The position numbers and the translations under genes were made by a program. A stretch of DNA of 47,343 nucleotides from Chara braunii (lineage: Eukaryota; Streptophyta; Charophyceae; Charales; Characeae), in NCBI GenBank assembly GCA_003427395.1, contig BFEA01000093.1, positions 3,376,177 through 3,423,519 on the forward strand. Direction: 5' to 3'. Shown piece by piece: positions 1 to 10,019 of this stretch. The notes under the pieces are model-generated. The model searched no databases, was not told the DNA's origin, and saw only the letters and a program-made list of their open reading frames with translations. Each line of letters opens with the position of its first letter. Position 1 is the first letter of the stretch.

Positions 1-99
1 CCCCCCCTAAAGCACAAAAACACCCCCCCGAAGCTCATTTCAAGTCCACGTCATTTCCCAAACAGGAAAGAAAACCTTGCAACCCAGGTAAGCGCAGCC

Positions 100-690
100 T
101 CTGGCTGCGAATTACGATGTCTTGGCCAGTACCCGAACTTTTCGGGGTGGGACACAGGGTCGGCAATATCCCATAAATCTGAATTTTATAGCGGTCACAT
201 TCTGAATGTTACTATTTTCTTTTTTTTTTTGGTCGTGTGTTTCTTATGGGTCCCCTGTCCGTGAATTGCTCAAGCTGTCCGTGAGTTGCTCAAGCTGTGT
301 TTTGTCAGAGGATTGTAAGGTTTATCACACTGGCACTTAGGGGAATGTATCCAACCATTTTCACGGCGGATCCATTTGTCAATTTTCCCCCCCTTTTATT
401 CTCTTTTTGGAATCTGACAACCTGACCACAGGGCTGAGATGCCCTCATTGAGGGCACACTCACACTACCACTTCCAAGAATGTATACAACTGCAATCACG
501 GCCAAAGATTTTTTTTATTCTTTTCCGAGGTTCACGGCTGCAAACAAAGTGGTATCCAGGCTCGGCAAAACTCGGAGCGCAGTGAAATTCAGGGTCGGCA
601 AGAACAGGCTCGGAGGTACTGGTGGTCTTACACGGTAAGATTCGTTCTTTCCAAATGGAGGAATACGAGGTCGGGGACCTCATAATTCAA
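100..690 (-). repeat. Dispersed repeat family, copy A
   Basis: Read on the minus strand, this stretch matches 21190-22015 on the plus strand in several separate blocks. These are the segment with GAGTGTGCCCTCA followed by GAGGGCATCTCAGCCC, the CTCCGAGTTTTGCCGAGCCT block, the block ending in TACATTCCC and TAAGTGCCAGTGTGAT, and the GTACCCGAA block near 140-160. Several A-rich spacers differ in length. No protein domain is visible. The two copies are inverted relative to each other. It is probably a non-autonomous mobile element or a fragment of a larger one; the termini were not resolved. Confidence 0.7.
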
Positions 691-1129
691 CCCGGAGTTA
701 TCCCTGCAGCATCAATCGGTTTAGCTTATCTCAATCAACTTGCCACAAGTCTACTTAATGCATTCATTGTAGCGAGCAAAAACCAGAATTTTCCTTCAAA
801 CCAAATGCCTGATCAAGTCTAAGAGTCTCCTTGCTATCATGTCCTATTCTACTTGCCTACTTAAGCCTATCTTTACCTATACACAAACCTACAACCGGTC
901 TGGTACCCGACCCAAAGCAGCCAGGAGGAGCCTTGTTCCATTCCCAACCCCTGACACTCACCTTCCCCATAGGAACCGAGTGCACCTGGTTCATGATATC
1001 CTTCCTAGCCTACTGTTTCTCAACCCATCTCCCCAGTACCAATTTCCCTTCTGGAGACACATGGGCCAAACCCAGGCCCCAGGTCCGTTGGAACCATGTC
1101 TCACCCCTCTTGTGGTCCGATTGCGACGT

Positions 1130-2960
1130 CCTTCTCATCCAATCTACTCTGGTAGTTGTGGCAAGAAGACTTTTAAAAAGTTTTCTGCCTGTTTCTTTGG
1201 CAACCTCTCCCCCTGGAATCTGAGGTTGTTCCTGTCAGCCCAGATGACCCAAAACATAATTGCCCTGCCCACCTGGGCTACATAACCCCACCCTCCGTGC
1301 TACTGCACCTCTGAGGTAGGCACCCTGCAAGAACCCACCTCTGCCCTGTCAGATTCATCCTTCCTGCAAACCTTTTCCAACGATAGTCTCACCACCTCCA
1401 CCATTTTCGTGACCTTGGGCACTCCCACCAGAGGTGTTGCATCGTCTCTGGTGCCTCTTTACATCTGTCGCATGTTACCTCTACGTCCATCCCTTTGTCT
1501 GCCAGCCACTGAGAGGTAGGTACCGCCAGATGTGACTGTAGCCACAGTAAGGATGCTAACTTTTGTGACAGAATGGCTTAAAGTTGTGTCCAGAGCTTGG
1601 TAAACTCAGATTGCGAAGGTGGACCCAAATTGGGGACTTGTCTTGCCCACCGACTACTAACCTTCTCGCAGACTGATGTTAAGTCTGATTTCCTTTGGAG
1701 AATCAGGATGGCATCTAGATGTTCTAGTCCCTTAACCACCGAGTCCCCTATCTGCCAGCCCCAGGCTTCAGAGTCAATTTTCAATTCCTCCAACCCAATC
1801 CCATTTCCTACCAACACAGGAATTGGTGGGAAACCCTCCTCCTCCTTCGGAGGTCTCAATCTAACCCTAATCTCTTTCAACCCCGCCCGCCCGTACTGAG
1901 TCCGCATCCCAACTCTTTCCAGCGTAGGGAGATTTGAAAGCGCCCGTTTGTATGTTTCAAGCCAACACTTACCAGACTGGTCTTCTATCCAACTCTCCAA
2001 TCTGCAAAACCGATCCAGCTCGTCAGAGTCAGAGACAAACCAAGTACCTGGTGGGTCAATCCCTCCTGGTCCCAGCAGCTGCTCCCATTCTTCTGGAATG
2101 GCTTGTAAGAGTTGTGCCAGTCGCTGCTCCTGATTAGGCAACTGCCCCAAGGATTCCCTCACTTGTGCAGGAGATTTCCACATGTTATTATTATCAGCCC
2201 ACAAATCCCCAATCGTGCCGATGCCCTTCTGTATCCAGCTCTGTCCAAAGTTACCAGGTCTCCTCTCCAATGAGAACCAAGTTCCTTCCGGGCCCCTAAT
2301 TCGGTTATTCTCAAAGAGATGTTGGCGCTTGATTTCCATTTTGGACTTTGGGGCAATGCACAACGTAGGTCTGCATTTTCGTCATGCTTGCAGGATATCG
2401 CTCCAAAGACGGGACTTTGGTCGCCTCCTGGCATATGTATCCGTCATCAAGGCGACCCAGACATCCACTGGTCGGGAAAAGCGCCATTCCTTTGCCAACA
2501 GGGTTTCCGCCAGCACGGCCCAATCCGTATTCGCTTCCACTTCTGCCACCCTCACCACCCATTTGGCTAATAGTGCCGTGTTCTGTGCCGCTGGGTCAAT
2601 CAGGGCCAATCCCCCCTCGTTGCCTGATCTGCACAGCGTATCCCACGCCACTTTACTTATATACCCATTCTCCGCGTTCCCATCTGGTTTCCCAATGAAT
2701 CTTCGAGCAGTCCCTTTGATCACCTTGAGGATTGGGGTTGAAAATCTCCGGACTGTTGCCACATACCAAAGCAGGGCAAACGCAGATGCCATGATAGCTA
2801 GCACCCTCCCCACAAGCGACAGGTGAAAGGCAGGCCCCCAACTTTTTATTCTCTTACAGACTTTTTCTTGAAGGATCAGCTTTTGTGACGCCAAGCAGTT
2901 CCCCAGGGCTATTTGAACACCAAGGATCCGTTCCGCTTGGTCCACCTGTACTCTCTCCAT
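1130..2960 (-). pseudogene. LINE ORF2 C-terminal part with zf-RVT domain
   Basis: This follows the RT in transcription order. The 2382-2960 portion reads ERILGVQIALG, then CKRIKSWGPAFHLSLVGRV and NEGGLALIDPAAQNTALLAKW, typical of the connector after RT in plant LINEs. The frame then shifts to 1578-2363, with TWFVSDSDE and QVPNLGPPSQSEFTKLW. On the minus strand near 1420-1500 comes CDRCKEAPETMQHLWWECP, a clear zf-RVT signature with CxxC and a later Cys. Near 1150-1280 is the tail IMFWVIWADRNNLRFQGERL, matching the W.IW..RN..F end of such proteins. At least one frame change and several stops make it a pseudogene. Confidence 0.85.
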
Positions 2961-3009
2961 CCCCCACTGAACTGCTAGTGTAAGAGGTTTTGGCAGAAAG
3001 AAAGTTGAC

Positions 3010-4150
3010 TTTCTCTAGTTCACTGCAGCTTCAGATAGATTTGCAAAGTCTGATAGGCAACCCTTCAATGCCTCCAATAAGTGCACCTGGTTTACATATA
3101 GGACGAACAAATCTTCCGCCAATGCTTTGACCCGAGCCTCCCCCCCTCCACTTACGGCAAGGCCTTCGATCTCCGGATGTTTCCGTATATTCCAAAGAAG
3201 AGGTTAAAGGTGGAGTACAAAGAGAAGGGGCGCCAAGGGGCAACCTTGGTGCAATGACCTTGTTAGGGCGATCTCCTTGGAGACTTCACCGTTCACACAC
3301 ATGGCAGCAGACGCGTGCCCATCTTCACCCATCTGCAAAAGGATTCCCCGAAGCCGAGAACGTGTAGAGTAGTTACCACAAAGGTCCAATTCACCCTTCC
3401 GTACGCCTTTTCGAGGTCAAGTAAGAGAACCACCACATTCCTGTCCTCCTTTTCGATGAGCTTCAAAGCCTCGATAGTTGTAACGACGTTCTCGAATATA
3501 GATCTACCTCGTACAAAAGTTCCTTGGTCTCGTGCCATTAATCCAGCCAGATAGTTTCCAAGTCTGATCGCCAACATCTTTGCAAGCAGTTTGTAGACTA
3601 CATTGAGTAGAGAAATGGGCCGCCAATTTCTGATGTCACTTCGGTCTGCCTTTTTGAACAGGAGAGAGATGATGCCCCTTGTCACAGTCGAACCCAGCCT
3701 ACCACCTTCTCTAATCTCATTGAACATTCCCACCAGGTCTTTCACCAAAACGCCCCAACATGCACTGAAAAACTCCACTGGCAACCCATCATCACCCGAC
3801 GCTTTGCCCCTGGCCATACTCCTTAGGGTGGTTGTGAGCTCCTCCTCCGTAACAGGCCGGTCCAACATGAGCCTTCCTTCTTCTAGTAGTTTGCACTCCA
3901 TGTTGTCCCAAACTGTTGACTCAGTTGTCATGTCATCATCCAGATCATCAAGTGGTCGTCTCGTGGTCATAATGTCGTGGAAGTAGGTTATTGCATATTC
4001 GCACATGTTACTGTTCGAGGAAGCAATTGGCAAGCCTGACAAGTGGGGGTGTTTGAGTTCCCTCACTTGAACTGCTGTGTTTCTTGGTAGGAGCCTCTTG
4101 AATGCCTCCTTGGACAGTCTGTCTGCCGCAACAATCCCTTTCACTTCCAA
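3010..4150 (-). pseudogene. LINE reverse transcriptase fragment with lost catalytic residues
   Basis: The open part starting at 4150 shows the fingers region: RGIISLLFKKADRSDIRNW RPISL (around residues 158-180), then VYKLLAKMLAIRL and QGTFVRGRSI. Motif A follows near residue 244 as LDLEKAYGRV, where the usual second Asp of KAYDxV is Gly. A frame change near 3300-3390 leads to RSLHQGCPLAPLLF (motif B). A further frame gives VKALAEDLFVLYV where motif C (YADD) belongs, so the catalytic Asp pair is replaced by Glu-Asp and the Tyr by Leu. These are seen directly on translation. The enzyme would be inactive even without the frameshifts. Confidence 0.85.
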
Positions 4151-4180
4151 TACCTTTGCCCTCCATTCCTGTTGACCAAC

Positions 4181-4965
4181 CTAGTACTCCTCCCATTCCC
4201 GAAGCCTCGTCTGTCTTTCCTCTACCCAGAAAAGGTATGAGACCGGGTTCACCCCCAACCTCTGTTCCGCTTCCTGCACTCTACCTTCCAGGCAAACCGC
4301 CTCCTTGTTTCGAAGAAAGGCTGCAATTTTTAAAAAGGAATCCAACTTAAGTGAGATGATACGGAGTCTTGCATCAACCCATTCTGTCGAGGTAGTAAAC
4401 GAGGTCTTTGCTGCATTCCAATCCGACCAGAAACCTTCCACCAATGAGGTTATCCCCTCATCCGAGAGCAACGCCGTGTTTAATCGAAAGCAACCTGGCT
4501 CTCTGTCTCCCACCGCTGCTACAACACATTTCATCACCACTGGCTTATGGTCAGGAAGAGGGGTGTTTTGTGTCTCCATACTCAGAACGCAACTTTTCAC
4601 CGCCTCCGATACCAGAAAGAAATTTATCCTCCTTCTGACCCCTGCAAGTCTAGGGGTTTGGCCAAACCATGTGCATCCTGGCTCAGTCGGGTACAGTTCC
4701 CTATATACGTCATTGAGCTTCCAATGTTCCATCCACCTTAGCAGCTTGGCTCTCTCAGCAGTCATGCCTTCCGGGGCCTCCGAGTCCAATCTCCACCAAT
4801 TACCAGTCGTTCACTACTTGGGAGGACATGCGGGAGTGTATCAAAAAAGACTACCCGACCGGCCGGTTCATTAGGAGCATAAATCGTAGCAAATACCCAT
4901 TCCTCTCCTCCAATACACAGCCTTACCCAACACCACCGACCCCATACATCGCTGTCAAAGCCCAC
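4181..4965 (-). pseudogene. LINE ORF2 endonuclease (EEP) fragment
   Basis: In LINEs this domain nicks the target DNA. The first part reads FATIYAPNE...ERLVIGGDW, matching the central EEP strand whose GDxN motif helps bind the metal; here the Asn position is shifted out by a frameshift close to 4790. A second frame then continues as LLRWMEHWKLNDVYRELYP (about residues 17-35), TWFG, and LPDHKPV near residue 80, the counterpart of the SDHxPV catalytic histidine motif. The remaining residues are the linker toward RT, with arginine/glutamate-rich helices. The N-terminal catalytic Glu region is missing. Assignment to a LINE EEP is secure from the motif order and the RT downstream. Confidence 0.85.
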
Positions 4966-4991
4966 AAGTTGGGCGTCGTCACAGGCTGGTA

Positions 4992-5085
4992 TTGGTCCTC
5001 GAATCTTCCGGATGAAAGTCTGTCACCGTAACCAATGGTCTTGGTCCTCGAATCTTCTGGATGAAAGTCCGTCACCGTAACCAAT
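4992..5085. repeat. Two-copy 49-bp direct repeat
   Basis: TTGGTCCTCGAATCTTC...GTCACCGTAACCAAT occurs at 4992-5036 and again at 5041-5085 with only a few substitutions. It lies exactly where LINE homology ends. Confidence 0.9.
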
Positions 5086-5099
5086 AGTGTTAGACCCAA

Positions 5100-6975
5100 G
5101 GTTGGGTTTAGTACTCGCGGTAAGCCATACAAACGGGTACCGCAACGTGTGCGGGTTTGCTATAATACTTCCCAGTCCCTCTCTCGGCCTACCAGCTAAA
5201 CCCTACAACTGTCGCACCCAGCGCCTGCCGCGCGGACGCTCGTTCCCACACTTCTACCCTTATATTTTTTCTGCTTATTATACAAAATCGGTGTCGTCCT
5301 CGACGTTGTCCTCCGTACATACGCGCATGTCACAGTCAAGTGCACCAATCAAAGGAGCATATCATTTGATCCTTGTGTAATCAAAAATAAAATTATTTGG
5401 CAACCGCGCCGGCTTTACAATCATCAATAAAAAAGGGATCACATGTGCCTTAAGTCTGCTCGCCCCCACACTCCCTAATTTTAGTCAACCCCTTAGTCGG
5501 TGTCAACAAAAACGAAACCGCGATTCGCGCTACATACTCAAATCTTCGAATCAACTCTTCCTCTGTTACTTGCAAAAACCAGGGCGGATACCCTTGTAAG
5601 GGTATTCGCACCGACACGATGACTGATTGCAACCAATGCGACACGTGAAGTGTGTCATCATAGCCGGGTATATTTGACAGACGCACAAAGGTGGGGCTAG
5701 TGTGCTGACGACGACGGGGGAGAGACTGAGATGCCTGCACTGTGGCGACAAATATCAGGGTCCGTACAGCGAAGGAAGTGAAGACAAATTATTGGTCGTG
5801 CCTACTGCTGGAAGGTCCAATAGAGGTGGAGGCAACGGTCGCAGATAGATGTGACGGAGTGGCGAGGAAGAAGGATAGAGGGCGGAGGAACATGTCGAGG
5901 GAAGCGAGCCTACAAGACAGAAGTGGGAGGGGCAGTGAAGGAAGATGAAGGGTGAGCAGCCTGTTTAGGGTGAGGTGTCTCAAGGTGAGTATCTCCGCCT
6001 GTATCTGCGCCATAGTGGCTTGCAAGGTAGCCACTCGCCGGTTGCACAAAGTCAAAGGTGGAGGAGTCGGAGAGGTGACCCCAGCGGGGCAGGGGGAGTG
6101 ACGAACTGTAGGGTGCCCTGAGGTGGGAGTGAGGAGACAAGGGGAGGAGGTTGAACTCCAAGCCGTAATGTCGTGACCGATGTGGATAGATGGGAAGCAA
6201 CACCGGGATGGGTAGATGAGACTGCGTGGGTAGATATTGATATCTGGGTAGCAGCACCTACGGCAATGGCCAAAGCGGCAAGGGCAGCGGGGGTCGATAA
6301 AGGTGTCGCAACAGACGCAGTGGTATGAGCGACAACGACACTCACCACTGCAGAGGAGGAGTGTTAGGCCTGATCCGCGGGGGAGGAGAAAGCACCACGC
6401 CTTTGAGAGTCGATAGGGGAGAGAGCAGGGGAGCGATGGGGGGAAAGAGAAGGAGAGCCCTTGAGGCGGTGGGTTTCAAAAGCGAGCGTATTAATTTGCA
6501 TTTGCATGAATGCAAGCGCATGAAGTCGCCCCTGAATAGGTGCAAGGAGGGTCGTGAGGACGATCTCAAGCTGTGTAGGGGCCTGATTTAGGACCTCTGG
6601 TTGAATGGGTGCCTAAGAGGTGGATGGCGCCTCAGGGATCTCCTCGGGTGCACTCCCGTCCGTGGGGTAGACATGGTGGGAGTTGTCCGATAGTGAGCAT
6701 ACTCGCTTGGTGAAAATGGTAAACACGATAGACTAAAACACTTCGTCGGTTCGAGCGAGTTGAAAAAATTGGGGAAAGAGATGGGCTGGTGTGTGGGGAA
6801 AGAGATTCATCGGTAAGAGGGAGGGGACCGCGGAAGCGAAGTGGGTAGTCATGAGTCGGCTCGCTCCCTGACCAGCGGATCGCACGTGAGAGGGTGATGC
6901 GAAGTCAGACGAAGGGAAAGGATTCGTTCGGATCCAGGATGCCCGACAGCGGGAGCCGAGAAAGAAAGGGGGGGT
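5100..6975. other. Stretch without recognisable genes
   Basis: Short open frames occur on both strands, and those on the minus strand between 5790 and 6570 are rich in Ser, Thr, Pro and His. No conserved domain is visible in any of them. They could be remains of a gag-like region of the retroelement whose primer site lies at 8850, but this is only suggested by strand and position. Confidence 0.4.
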
Positions 6976-6978
6976 AGG

Positions 6979-7045
6979 AAAACCCTAAACCCTTAAAAAA
7001 CCCTAAAAAAATCCTAACCGGAGTTTGAAGGGTTAGGGTAGAGTA
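6979..7045. repeat. Degenerate telomere-like (telobox) repeats
   Basis: AAAACCCTAAACCCTT and AAAACCCTAAAAAAAT occur between 6979 and 7015, followed by GAAGGGTTAGGGT on the opposite strand near 7027. AAACCCTAA is both the plant telomere unit and the telobox promoter motif. It is too short and degenerate to be a telomere. Confidence 0.45.
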
Positions 7046-7079
7046 GTGGCGACTTTATTAAGAAAATAAAATAACAATC

Positions 7080-7132
7080 ATGGAGGGGGGTTGAAAAAAA
7101 AATATATAGTAATTTTTTGAGAAAAAAATAAT

Positions 7133-7171
<39 letters not shown>

Positions 7172-8180
7172 GAGGAAAAAAATAACTAAAAATTCAGCAA
7201 CATTTCCCTACCCCTCATGGGGTAAAAAATGTGCAAAGAGGAAGGAGAGACCAAGAGAAGGACACTAAGTTTCAAAATGACGTTAATTAAAATTTTCATA
7301 AAAATAAATAAAAATTTTAAGAAATGAGGAGGTGGAGGAGAGTGAAGAAAAAACTTAGTTTTGGATTTTTTACAAATTTTGGCAACATTTCGTTACCCCC
7401 ATGGGGTAGAAGTGAGCCCTCAAGAAGAATGACTAAGTAAAAAAATAGAAATATTTTACAAGGAATTCGCTACCCTAAGGGGTCAAAATATGCTGGAAGA
7501 AGAGAGTAGGGAGAAAAGAGAAAATTTGGGCAACATTTCATTACTCCCAAGGGTTCAAAATGTGCGCCGATTGCATAAATAGCTAAGTCCTAACAAAATA
7601 TAGAGGTGTGCCACAACAACATTCAAATTTTCAAACAAAAATAAAAATACAAATTAAAATTAAAAAATGAGAAAAGAAGTAGGAAATAATATGATTTGAA
7701 TTTTTGGAGGCAAAGAGGAAATTTAAATCAAAGAAAAAAACAAAAGAATAAAAATATAAAAATTCGAAGTTTGTGGGGGTGGGGGGACAAAATGTGACGA
7801 AGAAAGAGAAAATAAGTAAGAAAGAGAAAAATATTGAAGTGGGTTGCGGGGAAATCATGCGGTTGCAGTAGGGGGAGGGAAGAAGGAGAGGAGGGTGAGA
7901 GAATGCGAAAGAAAGAGATGAGAAAGGTGGATAAAATAAGAAAAGATTACTAAACGAGAGTGAGAAAAAAGGAGAGCGCAGAAAAAAATAGTGCAAGATG
8001 AGTGAAGATTGAGGGGTATAAAAAACCGGTGGGAAGAAGAGGAGAGAAGTAGGGAAAAACGAGAAAAGAATGAGGTAGGATGAAACACTAGTGGTAGAGT
8101 TAGAAAAGATGATTAGATGATGGGGGAGGGGAGAAAAAAGTGGTTGAGGGAGAGTAGGTTAGTGAGTAGGGAGGTTATAC
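7080..8180 (+). repeat. Purine-rich tract with a four-copy palindromic motif
   Basis: About 1.1 kb of the plus strand is mainly A and G, with a pure A run at 7137-7168. Within it, a motif of the form GCAACATTTC-N-TACCCC...GGGGTA, usually followed by AAAATGTGC, recurs at 7197-7234, 7382-7416, 7461-7493 (degenerate) and 7530-7564. The centre TACCCCCATGGGGTA in the second copy is a perfect palindrome. The minus strand is correspondingly rich in Phe/Ser/Leu codons, which creates spurious open frames. No gene was recognised. Confidence 0.6.
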
Positions 8181-8195
8181 CATTCTCTTGGGTGG

Positions 8196-8572
8196 CCAAA
8201 GGCAGAGAACACTACGAACTTGAAGATCCACAGGATCTTGGCCTTCAAGGTGTTGCTAGCCTCCTGCCGCAGCCAAAAAAAAAAAAATGATGATAATATA
8301 AGGTTGGATGAGATCTTGATCTGCCACTATAGTGCAGCCCCTTAGCTAGGGGCGTCTTCAAAATCCTCGACAAGCCACCATATGGCACTGCAGGCAATTA
8401 CCGACGGGCACGTGCGTAGGTGGTAGCAACCACGACCAAAGGGGGGGTAAATACATGTTGTGGCACCACAGTATCAACTCATACTGTGGTTTTGACCAGT
8501 GTGTTACAACATTGGTCATGCACGTGCATGAGCAACAATTGGCCATTTTCAAACCCTAACAGCAACATGCAT
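8196..8572. other. Unassigned stretch
   Basis: Short inverted segments are visible (for example GATCCACAGGATC near 8226). A short A run at 8273-8287 is present. No gene or known RNA was recognised. Confidence 0.3.
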
Positions 8573-8579
8573 CCCAGAT

Positions 8580-8582
<3 letters not shown>

Positions 8583-8635
<53 letters not shown>
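8583..8635. repeat. (AT)n microsatellite
   Basis: Uninterrupted alternating AT of about 53 bases, followed shortly by a 12-base G run at 8647-8658. Confidence 0.95.
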
Positions 8636-8638
<3 letters not shown>

Positions 8639-8849
8639 GGAGCAATGGGGGGGGGGGGCAGCTGTGCGTGTGGTTGGCGTGCATGCAGTGGCCTTGGCCT
8701 TGACACTTGCTCACTCATGCGAAAACCCGTCGGTTTCTCCTTCTGCGACATCTCTGCACCTGTTGTTTCTCCCGTTTTTTCCGTTATTTGGGATTCTAGC
8801 GCTTGCGCTGGCTTGTGGGTAGGGATGGAAGGGAGCGGGAATTGTTCCC

Positions 8850-8861
8850 GCTCTGATACCA
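8850..8861 (-). other. LTR-retrotransposon primer binding site (tRNA-iMet)
   Basis: On the minus strand the sequence reads TGGTATCAGAGC, complementary to the last 12 bases of plant initiator tRNA-Met including CCA. It sits one base from CATCACA, a plausible LTR 3' end. A short potential Gag start (MSQKEKPTGFRMSEQ) follows on the same strand before the AT microsatellite interrupts it. Reverse transcriptase, protease and the second LTR were not found in this window, so this is a broken element. Confidence 0.7.
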
Positions 8862-8862
8862 G

Positions 8863-9237
8863 TGTGATGGACCTGCCGAGATGGTAGTCCGTCAGGATCA
8901 AGACGAAGGGATGAGGATGGGGGAAAAGGAGATGGAGCTGGAAGGGACAGCGCAACTCCAACACAGACTCAACACGCAAGTACTCCAAACTGTGCAAATG
9001 AAAAATGAGGTTGAAAACAGACTACAACTGGGGTATACCCCCAGTGGACGGACTGGACTGCATTGGACTGGCCTGGTACTGTTAGCGGTACCAGGCAGGA
9101 TTGGACTAGACAGAATGAGCACACGACCTATGGGGTCAGGCCACAGCCTGGTCCCATAGGCCGAACAGGCAAAATAGCCAAATAGCCTCGGCGTTAGGCC
9201 AAGGCAGCTAGAGACACGCTGCATGTGTATAGTTACA
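8863..9237 (-). mobile_element. Probable 5' LTR remnant
   Basis: Adjacent to the primer site on its upstream side (minus strand), the sequence begins TGTGATGG on the plus strand, and TGT...ACA ends are possible if it extends to about 9237. It contains two hairpins: GCCTGGTAC / GTACCAGGC at 9071-9096, and CCTATGGGG...TCCCATAGG at 9127-9160. The outer boundary is a guess because no second LTR copy is available for comparison. Confidence 0.4.
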
Positions 9238-9490
9238 ATGGCTTGGAAACACGGATGGAGAATTGAGGTAGACTACCTCTTCCTGCCGAAACTCACTTTT
9301 AACTCAAAATATATATAATAAAAATTAAGTTTGTATAAAACAGGTCTATACAGATGGAGTATCGTTATACTTCTATTTGCTATGACTTTTACATATTTGT
9401 TGTAACAAAACGCACCAAGTGTTTGATAGTTCATTACCGTACCGAGTTCCATGAGAAAAGTAACTATTATGATAAAAGGCATGTTACTAC

Positions 9491-9650
9491 ATAGGTTACC
9501 AGCCTGGCTGTCCAGATCACCCTATTTTTTTGGGCGGCCCGGCCGTGTAAGGACTAGGGGAGGTCCTAGCAAGAAAAAATAATAATAATAAAAAGTATAT
9601 ATGTTTTTGGTCGGTCGGGCGAGTGGTCCCAGACCACTCTGGTAGCCTAG
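9491..9650. mobile_element. MITE, hAT-like family, copy 1
   Basis: The ends are TAGGTTACCAG (left) and CTGGTAGCCTAG (right), inverted repeats with one mismatch. The interior begins with a segment ending GGCCGTGTAAGGACTAGGGGAGGTCCTAGC that is closely matched in copy 2. Flanking 8-mers GTTACTAC and CTTATTAC agree at six of eight positions, consistent with a decayed target duplication. No coding capacity. Confidence 0.65.
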
Positions 9651-9710
9651 CTTATTACTATTTTTTTTCCCTTTATATTATTTTATTATTTTTTTTTTTA
9701 ATGTTGTTAC

Positions 9711-9790
9711 CTAGGCTACCAGTCGGACCGCCCGAGTCACCCTATTTTCCAAGGCAGCCCGACCGTATAAGGACCAGGGAAGATCCTAGC

Positions 9791-9821
<31 letters not shown>

Positions 9822-10010
9822 NATTCAAAAAATCCGAAAAACAACTATGTTATGCAGAAACATAAATTCAACAACTTTCGCTTTAGGGTCATATCGAAAT
9901 TCTTTACTAAATTTATAATAAAATTTTAAATTAAACAATAATTTTAATTTTTTAATTTTTTTATTTCTTTTTGGTCCGGCAAGAGGACCCATGTCACTCC
10001 GGTAGCCTAG
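9711..10010. mobile_element. MITE, hAT-like family, copy 2, with 8-bp target duplication
   Basis: The left end is CTAGGCTACCAG and the right end CCGGTAGCCTAG, inverted with one mismatch. The direct repeat GTTGTTAC flanks it perfectly at 9703-9710 and 10011-10018. An 8-bp duplication is characteristic of hAT superfamily transposons. The interior holds a 30-base A run (9792-9821) and one ambiguous base at 9822. It is non-autonomous. Confidence 0.8.
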
Positions 10011-10019
10011 GTTGTTACC

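Larger units (their letters stand above)
1130..4990 (-). mobile_element. 5'-truncated, decayed LINE (non-LTR) retrotransposon
   Basis: On the minus strand, pieces of a plant-type LINE ORF2 follow one another in the correct order: the C-terminal half of an endonuclease/exonuclease/phosphatase (EEP) domain, reverse transcriptase, the connector after RT, and a zf-RVT zinc-finger tail. Reading frame changes at least between EEP halves, at the EEP-RT boundary and around RT motif B, and catalytic residues are lost, so it cannot encode a working enzyme. The N-terminal part of EEP is absent and homology stops near 4990, as expected for 5' truncation during target-primed reverse transcription. No clear poly(A) tail or target duplication was found at the low-coordinate end. 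Confidence 0.9.

Noticed and set aside
5742-6591. Possible Gag-like coding region on the minus strand
   Set aside because: No zinc knuckle, capsid or protease motif is visible, and the frames are short and low in complexity.
8420-8997. Open frames with (IY)n tracts, and similar ones at 14113-14490
   Set aside because: They are translations of AT microsatellites with no conserved sequence on either side.
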